64,000 nucleotides of DNA from Taxillus chinensis (lineage: Eukaryota > Streptophyta > Magnoliopsida > Santalales > Loranthaceae), in assembly GCA_023512835.1 (NCBI GenBank), contig CM042087.1, positions 43,642,017 through 43,706,016 of the forward strand. The letters run 5' to 3'. Under the pieces are notes generated by a model. It saw nothing but the letters and a program-made list of their open reading frames with translations. It did not search any database and was not told the origin of the DNA. How positions within the stretch are numbered: the first letter of the stretch is position 1; the number at the start of each line of letters is the position of its first letter. The translations under genes were made by a program, and so were the position numbers. Shown here one piece after another: positions 12,701 to 27,700 of this stretch.

Positions 12701-15700
12701 TACTTGGGCTGGTTCAAATTTGGAGTGTGGCTTTTGCTTTGTTTGGCTCTTAGTGGGTTAGCTTGGTAGAGGAGATTTAGGCTTAGCAATGTTTTATGGG
12801 GCTTAATCGGGTAGACCATTTTGGAAAGCTATCTCTTTAGTGGTCTTTTGGGTGGAGTGAATTTTCCGGATTTTGGATAACTTAGAGAGTTCGGCTTTGG
12901 GACTGAATGAGCAATTTTGGGCTATGTTTTTATATATTGCACTGTGTTGTAATGTTTCTTTTGATTGAATGGTATGGAATTTTAGACATCTCGTTCTTTG
13001 GAATTTGGTAGCTTTATCACTGCCTTGCTTACTAATAAAGTTTTTTTTTCACAATAAAAATATATTTAGAATCCAAGACCATGTACTTTGTGAGATATTG
13101 AACCTTAAGGCTGTTCGCTACCCCTCAAAAACTAATAGTTTATTTGTAGTTTTCCTCAACATTTATCATGAGTTTGTCTGTAGAGTGACATACAGGGTAT
13201 GCAAGGGCGGCAAAGGGAAGATCCTTTGTGGGTGTGCATATGCCTTTGGTGAAGGATTAAATGAGTGATTTTAGCCCCTTGTTTCTCCTATGGGCTGTGT
13301 TGTTCCGGTTATACTTCTCAATATAAGTTAACCTAAATGAGGATAAAATTGAATAGTCAATTGAATATCAATTAATTAGTTAACAATTAAGCTTATTCAT
13401 CTGTTTAAAGGAACCTTGAATTGCAATAAAGGACAAGTAATTACAACCATATCTCTCTAGCATCACGTGCTTTTATTTCTTTCTCACCTCCTTTCTCTAA
13501 CATTCGTTCCCATGGGCTTGAGGCTCAACTTCATACCATGACTTTTTTTTTATAAGTCTCTCGTTGGTTAACAATGACACAACTATGAGCAGTTCTCCCA
13601 AGAAGTTCAATGCTTTAAGAGTGACACTAATGACAAAAATCTTTATGGATAAGCTCTCTTGGAAACTTGGAAATAGTTGTGAAGGCATCACCTAGATGCC
13701 AAGGCACTAGAAAAAATACCATGTGACATGATGCCTTTTTGGGTTGCCAAACGGCATACACTTAGGCTTGTCAGGTGGTTGCCTTGGTGAATCGAGTAAA
13801 AATCCTTTGTTGAAAGGGATAATCTTCCTTTTCAAATGACAATGGAGAATTGATTAAGATTAAAGGAAGAAAGGGATAAGCTTCGTTCTTACTTTGCAAG
13901 GTGGGCTTATGAAAGTGATGTATCTTCTAATGCATTAAACTTGAGTGGTTTTCATATTTTGATTGTGATAGTTGGGCATTATGGGGTTGGTTTCAAACCC
14001 TTATCAATTCATGACCACATAGAACCTTTGTTGAAGTCATAGATGAAATCTATTAATGAAATTTGGAAAAACACTAATTTGTTTTGAAAAATATAGGTGT
14101 GGTTTGATTTCTGATGGATGGACACACAAAAGAGGAAAATATTAATTTTTCTTGTTCATTGGATGCATTTAGTGAAATACAATATGGCAGTTTGTTATTT
14201 GAATTGTTTGTCATTCAATTAATGACATATAATCCTACAAACTGCAAGAAGGTTGGTGAATTATTGATAATGAAAAAGAAAAAATTGTTTTGGACTCCAT
14301 GTGTAGCCCATGGAGGATATTGAAAAAATAAAGACTTATCACCAAAGCAACAAAACTAACGACCTTTATTTATAGGTTTGCTCGTATTTTTCATGCACCG
14401 AGAATGAAAATGAATAATGCTGACTTGATTAGAGTCGGAGTGACTTGATTTGCATTCTCATTTTTAACACTTCAAAGTTTGTTAAAGCATCTAGATCCCT
14501 TAATACAGTTATTTGTTTATGAGAATTAGCTGCATTGTAAGGTTGTCTATATAGAAGAATGTTGAAAATACAGTGCTTTCGATTTAATTTTAAAGTGTTT
14601 TGAAAGATGATTTATGAGCATCATTGCTAATTCTTCAACTTTTGAAGATAGTTATGGTGACGAGAGACCTGCCATACTAGAAGTTTACATGACAATGCAG
14701 GAGGAAAAAATGTATAAAAGCAAATTGGGGGGGGGGGGGGGGGGGGAGGGAGGAAGACTACTATATTCTTTTGCTTTTTTTTCACCCAAGCTAATATTTT
14801 AAGGTTGTTGAAATGAATCTAGGGAAATCATGATGTCATAACCGATACATTTCATGATATTATTACAAGGATGGAACTTGATGTGGCCTTGCAAGATAAG
14901 ATTCTAGTACAATCTAATGTTTATAACGGTACTATTGGAAGCTTTGTTAAGGACATGACAATTAGACAAAGAGAGATTTTAAATTTTAATAATTTTTTAT
15001 TTATGAAATATTACTTTTGTTGCTAACCTTATTTACATATGGATTAAAAAATCTTATTATTAATGTATTATAAACATCACATTTTGTAGTCATGTGGTGA
15101 AACAAACATAAGAGTTCAACGCTCGAGTTTAGTAAAATTGTGGTGTACCTTTTTTTTTGATAGGTAAGAATAATTTATTGATTAATAGCAAATCACACAC
15201 AAGAAGTGCGTGAAAAAACAAAATTACAAAGCGAAGACCGCAATCCAATCAAAAGGAGCACGCATTGACAACATCCCAAACGGAAGAAAAATACATCTCG
15301 CCCGACGCATACAACCAATTTCCCAAATAACGAAAAAAAACACAAAAAAGCTCAGCAGGAAGCCTTTTTCGATCATCAAACACCCACGCATTCCTCTCCC
15401 GTTAATACTCCAAAGAATGCAATGAGGGATAACACGTCACACTGCCGAATGCTGCCCCACACCGCCGAGTCAACCAGCAAACAACGCACAGAGAGATGAA
15501 GGCATCACCCACGGGATAAAGGCAATGAAGGAAAAGATAATCCGCATGATCCGCATACTACGACAATGGTGGGCAATAAAATTGCGGTGTACCTACTAAG
15601 TTTTTGTTGTTTATCTCCTGGTTGTGAGCGTAATTAGAGTACTTGTGAGTTTGTGAGTTTTTTATTTAAAATTATTTTAACTACTCATCGGTTGATATAA

Positions 15701-18700
15701 TTTTCAAATTTTAATAATAATTTTATAATTTTTATTTAGATTAACTCCAAGAACATAAATACATTGGAGCATCAACGGTTGAATAACCTTTGCTATGTTC
15801 AATATAATTATCGTTTTCAAACAAGGTTTATAGAGAGAAAGGAAAATTGTAGAAATTATAACCTTTGATGCTTGAAGAATTAGACTGAGCAGTGAATAGA
15901 TGACTGGTTAACTAACTGAAAATTTGGAAGTTGGAATAGATGTGAATAATGATGAGGACATTGAAGAAGATTTTGGTGTATGAGTTTCTAATACACCAAA
16001 AGCATGATGATAATTTTTTTCGTCAACTTTTAATTCAATGTTTTGTATTTTAAATGTCACATTTTATCTATTTTAATATTATGAAATTGTATTAAATGTA
16101 TAATTTTATGCATTGAGTTGAATTGTTTTTGCATTATTTCTCTATTATAATGTCAAAAATTGCAATACAAAAATTTAAATTTCTTATATATATTACAAAT
16201 GCATAGACTGCCTAGTTACTTCTTAGGCGATGCTTGCCTAGCCTAAACTCTCCAATGCTTAGGTTGCCATTAGCCTAAGCATTGGGGCTAGTGCCTTTAG
16301 CCTTGCACCAACTCAACTCACCCACTCTTTTCATCAGTGCTTGGGCATGTAGGTAGTGTTCCCGCCTCCTCAACGTTGTGGAACTGTGTCTCTAACTGGA
16401 ATCTTAGTGGGCTTACGACAATCTCTCTTGAATGTATTACTCATTTTGTCACTATTGCTACCATACTATATAGCTTCCAACATCCAGATGCTTTGGCGCA
16501 TGCCTTCCAACATGGGCACAATCTTGCTTGATGTTTTCATCACCACTAATATTACGATACCCCCTCGCACCAGCCACTACTTAGTTCCGAAGCCTTGCCA
16601 CCAACAACCTCCTTACCTGGGATGCCTTTGACCAAGCTCTTAGTTTCTTCTAAATATGAGGACCTCACTGCTGCCCTTATTAAACTCTCACAAACCAGTT
16701 GCACAGCAGCCACTACTTATTTCTTGGATTATCAGTCCTAAATATGAGGACCTCACTGCTGCACTACCACTTGCATGGGAAACCAGCTACTACTTATTAC
16801 TTGGACCTCACTGCTGCCCATATTAAACTCTCACAAGCAAAGGCCTTAAATTTTCCTATAACCACTTGTGCAGTTTCTTCATTCCATTGTATAGGCCTAT
16901 CCATCTAAGCCCATTGCCATATAAACCTCCAAATTGCTCTTACGTTGGCATGAATGTATGCATCCCAATAGAGAGACTTTCATTCCAACCCTCATCCTCG
17001 TCCCCTTGGTGATTGACTATTCTGCTTGCTTTATCTTCCCAGCCGTTGCCTGTATACCCATCAAACGCTAGGCTCCAAATTCAATTGTAATAAACGATTT
17101 GTTTGTGCCATTATAGCAAAATTGGGTGGCCCTTTTCTATCCAGAGGGCTCCTATGACCAGGAGGATCCATCTTTTGAACCTCATGAACCACCCCTTGCG
17201 GATCTTGTAATTAGCCTCAATGCCCTCTTCCTCCAAGTCTCAACTAGGTCCATGTGCTTGATTGGGTTATTACACGGGAAACCCATGGCAATGCTCATTG
17301 ATAGTGGTTACACTTAAAACTCCGTCTTCACCCATATGTTTAAATATCTTGCCTTGCCATTGTCCCCGACTATTCCCTTTAAGTGCATGTTGGCAATGGT
17401 GATACCCTCCTTTGTAACATTGTTTGCCATGGCTTAGCTGTTATTTTACAATCTCACGTGATGCCGTTCTAGGCATCCAATAGCTTGTCACTTTAGGTCC
17501 CATCCTCACTAATATGGCCAATTAACCATGAAATTCCAACATTTGGGTTGTTTGATACGTCTGCAAAGTGACACGATTTTGAGCCCTTTTGGTCTCATCC
17601 TCTGGCCTGTACAAGATGATAGCAACTAATCGCGCTTGTGCTTGGTAAATTGTGTATGGCCGTATCATCCCTATGCATCTGGTCGTATAATCCCTATCCT
17701 CTATTTTCTCCTGATATTAGGGTTGTTCCCAATTCCATCCAATCCCTTTTAAAAAAAAATTCCCACTTTTTCCTTTGCCCATTGGCTTGTCACCCTCCTG
17801 CGATGGACCACCGCATTTCCTTAAAATTGAGCACGGATGCTAACTATGTCTGCCCCTACTACTATCCTCATTTCCAAAAAAATGAGATTAAGTATCTGGT
17901 TGGTGAACTATATCATGATGAGGTCGTTCAACTGAGCCAATAAGCTTTTTGCTATACCCTGTCCTCTTGTTTTAAAACAGGGACAACTTGTGTTTTTTAT
18001 TGATTATTTTGACTTAGATGCAGCTACAGTTTGTGATTGGTTTCCAATTCCCACAATCAATAGGTAGTTGGATGATTTGCATGTGCAATAATTTTTCCAA
18101 CCCTGATCTCCATTACGGCTATTTCCTAATTTGAATAAACCCCGTTGACACCCACAGGATAGCATTTAGAACCTATTCCGTGCATTTTCAATTCCCTGTA
18201 ATGTTTTATGGCCTTTTGAATGCCCTGTCTACCTTCCAAACTTTGGTGAACTAGGTATTTTGACCATTCCTTGGGCCTTTTGTAGTCGTGTTCTTTGACA
18301 TTCATGTCTACAACAAGGACTCTTCTCTTTACTTGGATCACCTCTACCATGTCTTTACCACCCTTCACTGCTATCACCGTGTTGTTAAACTTTCTAAATG
18401 CTATTTTGGCTCACCTTAATTGGGATTGATCACAAGGCAACATCTTTATGGATAGTTCTATTTTGTTTTTTTGTTTTTTGTTTTTTAATTTCTGAAGATG
18501 TTATTTCATTTTAGTAGTTTACATTGTTATGTTGAATGTATTTTAATATGGGCCCATTTTGTTTGTGACTGGCCTAAAGTTTTAAAACCTAGGATTTGTC
18601 CTAATGTCTATTTTGCTCCTATTAGGGAGTTGTTACCTCGATAAGCAGACATAGTTTATTTGGGAATAATATTGCAGGATTAATCTTGGCTTTGTTACCG

Positions 18701-21700
18701 CGAGTAGGAAATCCTAGGCTAGTGATCCTCTTGTGGTTGAATCACCTTCTGTTTGTATTGGAAAAATCCTATAGTCAATTTGGTCCTACATTGTGCCCAC
18801 AATCTACTGTTTGTGGTTGAGGCAAACACATGTGACAAGGGGATCAATGCCATATTGATGTAAGATAACCACCCAGGTTCCTATTGCAGTTGGAAGTTTT
18901 CCCTAACAATGCAAGTTATATCCACTTATGTGAGATTTTTGCAATCCAATCCATCGTACAAAAGTTGTGCTACTACCTATTCAAGCCCCATTTCATCTTG
19001 TGTATTGGCTGGTCCATCATGTTCTGTCTCAAACGATCTAAACCCTTGGATGGCAGCAGTTCCTCTCAATCTGGTCAGATTTGACTATGCCATTTACTAC
19101 AAACCAGACGAAATGAGCGTTGTTACGACTCTTTGTCAAGGGTACATGACCCTCTACATGAAACTATGAAACTACCCAACAATTGATGCATTATCAATGA
19201 CCTCCACCCGCAATCTAACCTATCATTTGGGATGGACATGGAACGATGGGTTGTTGCGTTGCCTATGGTTACCAAACAGATCTTCATTGATTCCCTTACT
19301 CTTATTAGTTACCACATGTTTCTCCATGGTGTCGCAATTCGGATTGTACTTCATCATTTTTATTGGCTGGTCCATCCCAGCCATCATATTCTCTCTCAAA
19401 TGATCTATACCCTTGGATGGCAGCAGTTTCTCTCAAACTGCTCGGATTTGACTATGCGATTTAGTACAAACCAAAGAAATTGAGCGTTGTTACCAACTCT
19501 TTGTCACAGGTACATGACCCATTTGAGCTGGGGGGCACTCTAGTTGACATACGCACCTAGTGAGTTCCAACATTATGACCCTCAACGTGAAATTACAAAA
19601 CCACCCAACAACCAATGCATTATCAATGACCTCCAACACACAACCCAACCTACCTTTTGGGATGGACATGGAAAAAATGGGTTGTTGCATCACCTATGGT
19701 TACCAATAAGATCCTCATTGATTCCCTTAATCTTATTTAGTTACCACAACTCTCTTTATGATGTGGCATTTTGGATTGCACTTCGCCCTTTAGAGGCCCT
19801 CAACTTATTTCACTTTGAAATGCTTGCGCTTCAATATTACAAAATTTGTCCGATAATGTGACACTTTCTAGCAATGCAAGCCATCTAACTAACACCTCAT
19901 AGAGCTTCTTATAGATCAACCCGTACATGTACTTCATCACAAGGCTTCCACCCCTGCTAATTGCTGGATATAGTACCATCTTTGTCATGGTAGATCATTT
20001 CTCAAAAGGTGCTCACTTAGCTTCTTTGCCTTTGTACTATATAATTTACCAAGGTCATCCAATCTTTTTGGGACATAATCGGTAAACTCTAGATCCCAAA
20101 TCCATAATCTCTTATCAAGACCTGATTTTTCAAAGTACTTTCTAGAAGGGATTTTTTAAATTTCAAGGCACACAACTACACTTCTCATCTGCTTATCATC
20201 CATATTCAGATTACCAATCTGAATGCGTCTGCTGTTACAGAACAATACCTTTGCTCCTTCAGCCATGATCAACCTAATTGGTTAACTCAGTTCTTTAGTT
20301 TGGCTGAATTTCGCTATAATACTGCCTCTTAAGCATCAATTGGCAAGACATCTTTTGAAGTTGGCTGTGGCTGCAAACCCCATCCCCTTTGGCTTTTTTT
20401 TTTAGGGGCTAGTGTCATCGAGGATGTCAACCTTGACCTGTGGTCCCATTATCTTGTCCTCTCTTAGTTCTTGGTAAATTTATCTTATGTTTAAAGCACG
20501 ATGAAGGATCGGGTTGATAAAAACACATTAGGCTCTCTTTCAAGCCTTGTGTCCTTATGTGGCTATGCCTAAGCCCTTATCTCCATTTGTTCCTTTGCTA
20601 ACTAACACTCTAACCACAAACTTGGACTTCTTTACTATGAGCTATTTTGAGTTAAGTCTTATGTGGCTCAATGACATTGCTCCTGTCTTCCATTGCTCCT
20701 TGCTTAAGCCTTATTGAGCTTTTGAATGTGGAGTGACATATTCATTGCCTGTAACATCCTCAACAACAACCAACCCATTCACACCCAACTAGCAAATTTA
20801 GCTTGCCACACCCTATGGCGGTGGCACTAACTCCATCCCATAAATCCGTATGTAATCACAAGGCCTTCGTCCAGAGGGTGTTTGCTGAGAGGACAAGGAT
20901 TTCACGGACACTAATTGACTTGAGGATATGTTTTCTCTTGATGGAGGAAGGAATATTGCACATAAGAATTGACAAGTCTAGTTGTCTCGCAAGCATTAAG
21001 GTCAATTATAACAGACAATTAATTAAATCAATATAAATCAACTTAAATAAAGACTAAACCAGTTAGTCAATTGACTATCATTCAATTAGCTAACAATTAA
21101 GCTTGCATTAATTTCCAATTATATCTTTGTGTTCAACTATTTAAAGGGGCCTTGGATTATAATGCAGGACTAGCAATTGAAATCTTCTCTCTCACACACA
21201 CACAACCACCCCCCCTCTCATCCATTACTGCACCTAACAGTGTGGCCTGGGTTTGAGTTCTCTTCTTGAAGTATTATCTGTTTATTCTGTTGAGAATGAA
21301 AAGGCTCTTAGATGTTAGCTGCAGCTGTTAGTTTCAATTTTGTTTATATTTTAAATTTGTTTGCTTTTCATTTTTCTATCTTCCCTAGGATGAGCATCCT
21401 CCCATACCAGATGGCTTGTCCGTTGAAACAACTGATTTTTTGAGGCAGTGTTTTAAGAAGGTGAGCAGACTACATTTTATGCTTCATTTTCACCTTTTCT
21501 TTGCCTTGGTTTCAATTTTAGGGTATGTTTTAGTCTTGTGAGTTAAACAGGTGCATTGCTCAAGTATATGCGTGTATTTGTTTTACTTGCTTATTTTATT
21601 CACTTGTGTGATTATGAGCATTGAATAACATATATTTATGTACATGCAATTTGCTTCATATGACATTTAGTATTGTTTTAGGATGCTAGACAAAGGCCTG

Positions 21701-24700
21701 ATGCAAAGACAATGCTTTCACATCCTTGGATACAGAAATGTCGGCGTGTTTTGCAGCCTTCTCTTCGTCATAGTGGAACACTGAGGTATAATAGCGTGTA
21801 TAAACTATAAAATGTGTACATAAATGTGAACATAAATGTTTTTGTTGGTTGAACAAATATGTCATAGTTCATATTAAAAAATGTGACTACTTTTTTTTTT
21901 TGTCACAAACCTACTGTAACCTTCTTCCTTTATTTGAGTTTGGGACTGTCAGGGCAAACACATGCCGAATGTGGCCATCTAGTGTTGTTAGAGTTGCTCC
22001 AATTGAAGATATGATGAGAAATATTTGCTTATGTTGGTTTGGTCATTTAGGATGTAAGTCAAAAGTTTCACCTATCAGGAGATGACATTGAACAAGGTAA
22101 ACAATTGATGGGTGGACTAAAAATGATTGGGATGGATATCATAATAAATTATTAGATTTAGGAGAAATGATGATGACCGATAGAACTGTTTGAAAGAGAA
22201 AGATTTGTGTTTTGGTTGGAATGAATATAAACTTTGTATGTCCTTGTTCTTATAGCGGACTTCATGATATTGAAATTAAAACTAATTGATTTGGTTTAAA
22301 CATAAATGTCTGTTTGTCAAGAATTTAATGTGTAAGTAATTTAACTGGGCATATTATTGGAGGTAAACTTTATAGCTCGATAGTGCAGTTTATATTGTAC
22401 ATGACATTGAAATTTTGTTCTTGAATTTATTACTGAACAAATAAGAGAGTGAAAGGCAATAGAGAAATGTGTTACTCGAGACAGCACAGAACACTAGATT
22501 TCAATATTTATGATTATCATAAATATTGGGTTTCATCTGATAGAAATTTCCTTTTTTTTCCTCTTCCAAGAAATAAGGTTACAGTCTAGAAATATAATAT
22601 AACTTGAAAGGGACTGTCTATGAGAAGGATATCTTTCGTTTAATGCGTGTATGTCCCTAATTCTGATAGAGTACTCTTCATAGTTCCTTCAAATATTTTT
22701 TCTGTTCTCAAAGCGACTTCCCAGTAAGTTAATAGTTAAGTATCTCAACTAATTGGTGATACTCATCAGAGTTTGCAAAAGGGTTTCCTTTCTGTGCATA
22801 GTATTAATTTCTCACCAGGTTTCATGGGAGACTAACAGTATTTTGCCTCTTGTAGTCTGATGTCCTGAAACATACTTCATTTAGGACAAGAAAATACCAT
22901 TTACATACTTAAAGCATTTATTACAACCTCTCTAAAATTAGCTCTTTAAAATAACCAAAAGTATTATTTTTTCATTTTAACAAGTTACTTTTTAAAAGTT
23001 TACGTTTTTAACCTTCTATTTTAATAATTTATTATTTTAAATTTTAAATATTATTTTATTATTTTAAATCACAAATAAATATGGTGAGAGAAAAAAAAAT
23101 AAAAAAATAAATGTGATAAGAAAAAATATAATATTTTAATAAATAGAAAGGAAATAGTATTAGGTTAAATTTAGAGAGTTATTATTTATTTTGTTAAAAT
23201 TTTAGTTATAATAGATAGCTTGTAAAATATAATTTTTAGATATTTTTTCTTAAACTAATCATTTAAACTGATCGAAAAATTCATATAGAGTCTGAAGGGC
23301 CTAAGATGTTTAGTCTGAAACAGACCTTGTAGAGAGTCCTTCAATCTACATATATAACTTTTGATTCAATGTGAGTGATGACATTGTCATCTACATGGAA
23401 GACATAATTCTCCCTTTACACTAACAATTACCTAAATTATGAACAAAAAATGCTAAAATGATCAAACTAAGCAGAGTGAGATTGGCACTCCCCTAAGCAA
23501 GCAACAAACTTAGGAGCTTGTTGTAGATACGCTTTCTCATCAAAATCGTCATTGAAGAACACATTCTTGACATAGGTTGATGAAAAAACTAACCACTAGA
23601 TGGATCCAAAGATATAAAAATCCAAACAAATTCCATTTTGGAAACTGGAAAAAATGCCATAAAATAATTATTACCATATTTTTGAGGTTTGAGCCTACCT
23701 TTCGCCACAAGATGAGCCTTACTAGTGAATGCCCACTTAAAACTAATAGCATGTTTTCTATTTGGAAGGAGAATAAAATGATTTGCAAATAAAAATGTTT
23801 GTTGTGTCAAAAAAAAGTATTTGGTTATAATCATAAATAGAAATAAAAAAAAAATCTGGTGATACATAAAGTAATCAAGCGTTTCATAATTAGTAGCTTA
23901 ATTTTTTAGCATTTTCCGAAGTTGCATTTGGTCCATCATTGTTGCACACCAATTAGAATGAGTGACATTTGAAACAATGTGGGGCATAGAGATGGTATCC
24001 AAAGTAGCAATGAACACCTGTCTTAGAGCACACTGTATTTGCCAAATATTTTTTTAATTGTACATAAGAGCAAATATTAATCACATAAAACTATAATGTG
24101 TTCTCGAAATCAATGATATAGTTAAAAGTTTTTTCATAGTATGGATTTATACTACATTGGATACTCCAAATTTTGGAGGATCCAATGTAGTAAAAATCCA
24201 TTACTTGAGTGATACGATACTTGTGAGCGGCAGGAGGAACGAAGCTTGTAACAACTTTAGAAGGTTTGATGGAATAGACCAACAAATTATCCTCCTCCCC
24301 TTGATGTGTAGGAGAAGATGAAAAATAGGATGTATTTTCTATGAAAATAACACGTCAATTGAGGCAAGATATATGTTAAGACTAGGACATTAATATCAAT
24401 AATTTTTTTTAAGACGAGAATAGTCAAGGAAGATACACTTTAAGGACTTAGGATCTAATTTGATGACATGCATGTGAACATTACAAACAAAATAAGTGCT
24501 ACCAAATATCCTAGGGTCAAATAGAAATAGGAACTTGTGAGGAAAAAGGATTTTTTAAGGGATCTCGCCATGAAAAAATAGATAATGTCATGCGATTAAT
24601 TAAAAAAATGTGGTAGAAACTACATCAACTCAAAAGAATTTAGGAACACTCCAATCAGAGGGCACATGTAGTTTGAAGATGTCTATTCTTATGACCGGCC

Positions 24701-27700
24701 ACTCTATTTTAAAATAGAGTATTAACATAGGAAGTCTCATGAAGCATGTCATGTTGAACCACAAAATTTTGAAACAAGATCTGGATATACTCTTTGACAT
24801 TATCACTGCATAAATGATGAATAGAAACATTAAATTGAGTTTTGATTTCAGCCAAAAGACACTTAAAATTGAAAACAGTTCAGAATGACTTTTTATTAAA
24901 TATAACGAAGTGACACAAGAATAATTGTTTACAAAGGTAACAAAGTATTTAAATCAGTGTTTAGATACAATAGTATAGGGATCTCAAATATCAGAATGAA
25001 CTAATTCAAAAGGAATATTGGCACGATTATTGATTCTTGAACTAAGGCGATGATGTTTTGAACACCAACATAACTCGCAATTTATAGAAGACCCCTGACT
25101 AAACTATGGACAAAGTTTCTTAAGTAATGAAAATGAAAAATGACCCAACTTACAATGCTAATCAATGTTAGATGTAACACCAGGGCAAACAACAGATTCA
25201 TGTCCTTTATCATTAATCTTCTTCGTTATAAGATCTTAAAATAAGTAATAATCGGAAAGAAAAGTGATGCTTGTCTAAAGTCGGAAGCTTGTAGTCCAAT
25301 GGAGGTACGCTTAACCTTATATTTTAATTTGTGTTCTACAAATAACCTCATTCTTTAAATATTTGTATGTATGAGTCTTGCTCATATTCACAGCCAAAAT
25401 TAGAGCGAATTATTCTTGAATACAAAAGGAGTATAAATGTTATTATCTTCTATTTAGAAAATTTTTTATTTATGCAGATGTTACTTTCAATGAATGAGAA
25501 TCCTACTCACCCCGTCTCTTTAGGGGAAAAATTCACCTTCATTGTTGGAAGAGATGGATGGGAGTTTCCTTCTTGATCAGCTGTCTCTTTCCCCATTTAG
25601 ACTATTTTTCATATTTAAAGTCGTTTCTAAACCCACAATTGCACAAGAATTTCCAACCTCTCGACCCTTTATACTTAACTTTGCACTAGATAATATGAGA
25701 TATGACAAGGTGTTTTCAAGGAAGTCACACCTGAATATATGTATGTTCAAGACTTCACTCTGAATTTTGCTTTTGAGGTAATAATTTTTAATTCCCCTGA
25801 ATATGTGAATGTACACTCTGAATTCTGTATTTGAGATAAGATTTCCTAATTCTCACGTAGAAGTTTACTTTACTTATATATAAAAAAAATCTCTTTCCTG
25901 ACCAAGATATTTCCATTGCCATTAGAAATGGCACCAGAGAGTGAACAAAACGACCTTTATATTCTCTTTCACATTTCTGTGTCATTTCATAAATTCTCTC
26001 CCTTCCATATATCCATCTTAAACACTATTTTCATTCCTACCAACGTGTCTGAGGTAAACATAACACCACATTAATTGGAGTACTTGGGGTAAACCTAACC
26101 AACCATGAATGCCATCCATGCCATGGTGCTGTACGCGCATGAGAAAAAGAAGAGAAGGATGAGCACCCATCAAGTTAGATTAAGGTCAACAGGATGCGTT
26201 ACTCTAGATGGGCTCTCTACACTTTTGTGGCTGCAGGTGACTGTCTAAAGCATAGCAGTCTACAACCACTGCCCATGGACAGGCGATGTCCAATACTCAA
26301 CAGGACTAACTACATGTCATTTTTACAATTACTGTATTTAATTTATTATTATTGGAATTTGTTGAAGCCATAGGCACTTCCTGTGTACATTGCAAGCAGG
26401 TTCCAGAACTGTGTGCCTCATTGATTGAGCGAAGCATTGTTTACTAAATAAATTTTTGTCCTGAATCCACGATGCTCAAATCACATGACATATTTAAAGG
26501 AAGAGATATATGCATCAGGTTCACACATTATGCTCTGTCGTGGCAAACAAAGCCCTTTCTTTTTATGCCCGTTTTTCCCCGGGTTTTATTTGGAAATCCC
26601 AAACAAGATACCATCTTGTACATGTTAGTAGAATATGTTATGGTTATCGTTTTTGACTTTGCCCATTGTGGGGATGAAAAACATTTCATTACTCAGTATA
26701 CAGTCTTTTTAGTAGAGCCCTTGAAACTAATATTTTTCTTTAGTGTGCATGCTCTATATTTTTCTCAAGATTGGTAGATGATCTTTAGATTTGAACAAAT
26801 ATTTTCCCACCTTCCTCCATTCAACAAGTTCTCCTGTAAGCTTACTGTGCTTATCACTGGTAGTTCAAATTACACATCTGTTGTGTCCTTATATCAGCAG
26901 TGAAAGGCACGATAAATTTTCCATGAACTTGTTTTTTATTATATATATTTTTGGATGCAGAAATGTAGAGGAAGATATTTCCATGGATGGTGAAATTTCC
27001 AATGGAAATGAGCCAAGCATTCGTGCAATCCCTGCCACAGCAGTTGAAGTAGTTGCCTCTGAAGTAGGAACTGTGAGTATTTTTTTATCATCGTGGAGAC
27101 TACACCTAATTTTTTATTTTTATCATCCAAAACAGTTTTTCTTTGAACTTCATCTGCTTCTAGAGAACAATTTGTATGGGAAAAGCTCACTTCCTAATAG
27201 GAAAAAAGGCATAAAGGAGTTTCTAGAAGTACTTACAATTTAAAAAAAAAAGAGGCATAATTTTATGATATATATCTAAGTAAGTTGGAATGAATTTGTA
27301 ATTAAATAAGTTATCAAATATTTATAATTATTTATTGTATATTTAGTTTCTTAAATAGGGTTGTTTTCTAATTTGGTCTTCTTAATTGTGTATGCATATA
27401 TGAGTATTTTTAATCTCTCAAGGAATAAGAATTTTTTTTTTTTTTCCATTCTTCTCTACTTTAAGAGCTTTAACTCTTTCCTTGAGTGGACGAGATCTTC
27501 TTCTCTATCCTTGCGGTCGTGCCATTACCTATTGCCATTGTTTGTTGCGTACGTCACCGCTCGCTCGTGCAAAAGTCGAGTGTCATTGTGTGCAAGTTGT
27601 GAATCAAGTGAGAGTCTCAGTTGCACTCTGGCTCACTAGCCTTGCCATCATTGTCTCCTCATCCATCGCTGCTGTTGCCATCATTGTCCGCTGTTAATTG

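Larger units (their letters stand above)
13318..21200 (+). mobile_element. Ty3/gypsy retrotransposon relic with LTR-like ends, host of nested elements
   Basis: Related, roughly 70 percent similar blocks at about 13318-13490 and 21028-21200 (both with taacaattaagctt and a tttaaagg...ccttg run) look like decayed LTRs. Between them, in sense order: aspartic protease (17260-17320, [11 protein letters not shown]), reverse transcriptase start (17800-17940, [20 protein letters not shown]), reverse transcriptase core (18160-18430), and integrase (19980-20400, [19 protein letters not shown]). Many stops and frameshifts make it non-functional. The gag side is interrupted by the hAT relic. Confidence 0.7.

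Noticed and set aside
18126..18377. Minus-strand open frame of 83 codons
   Set aside because: It is the antisense of the gypsy reverse transcriptase on the plus strand.
21190..21230. CA- and C-rich tract as a possible microsatellite or regulatory site
   Set aside because: Too short and irregular; it lies next to the presumed gypsy LTR and has no further support.
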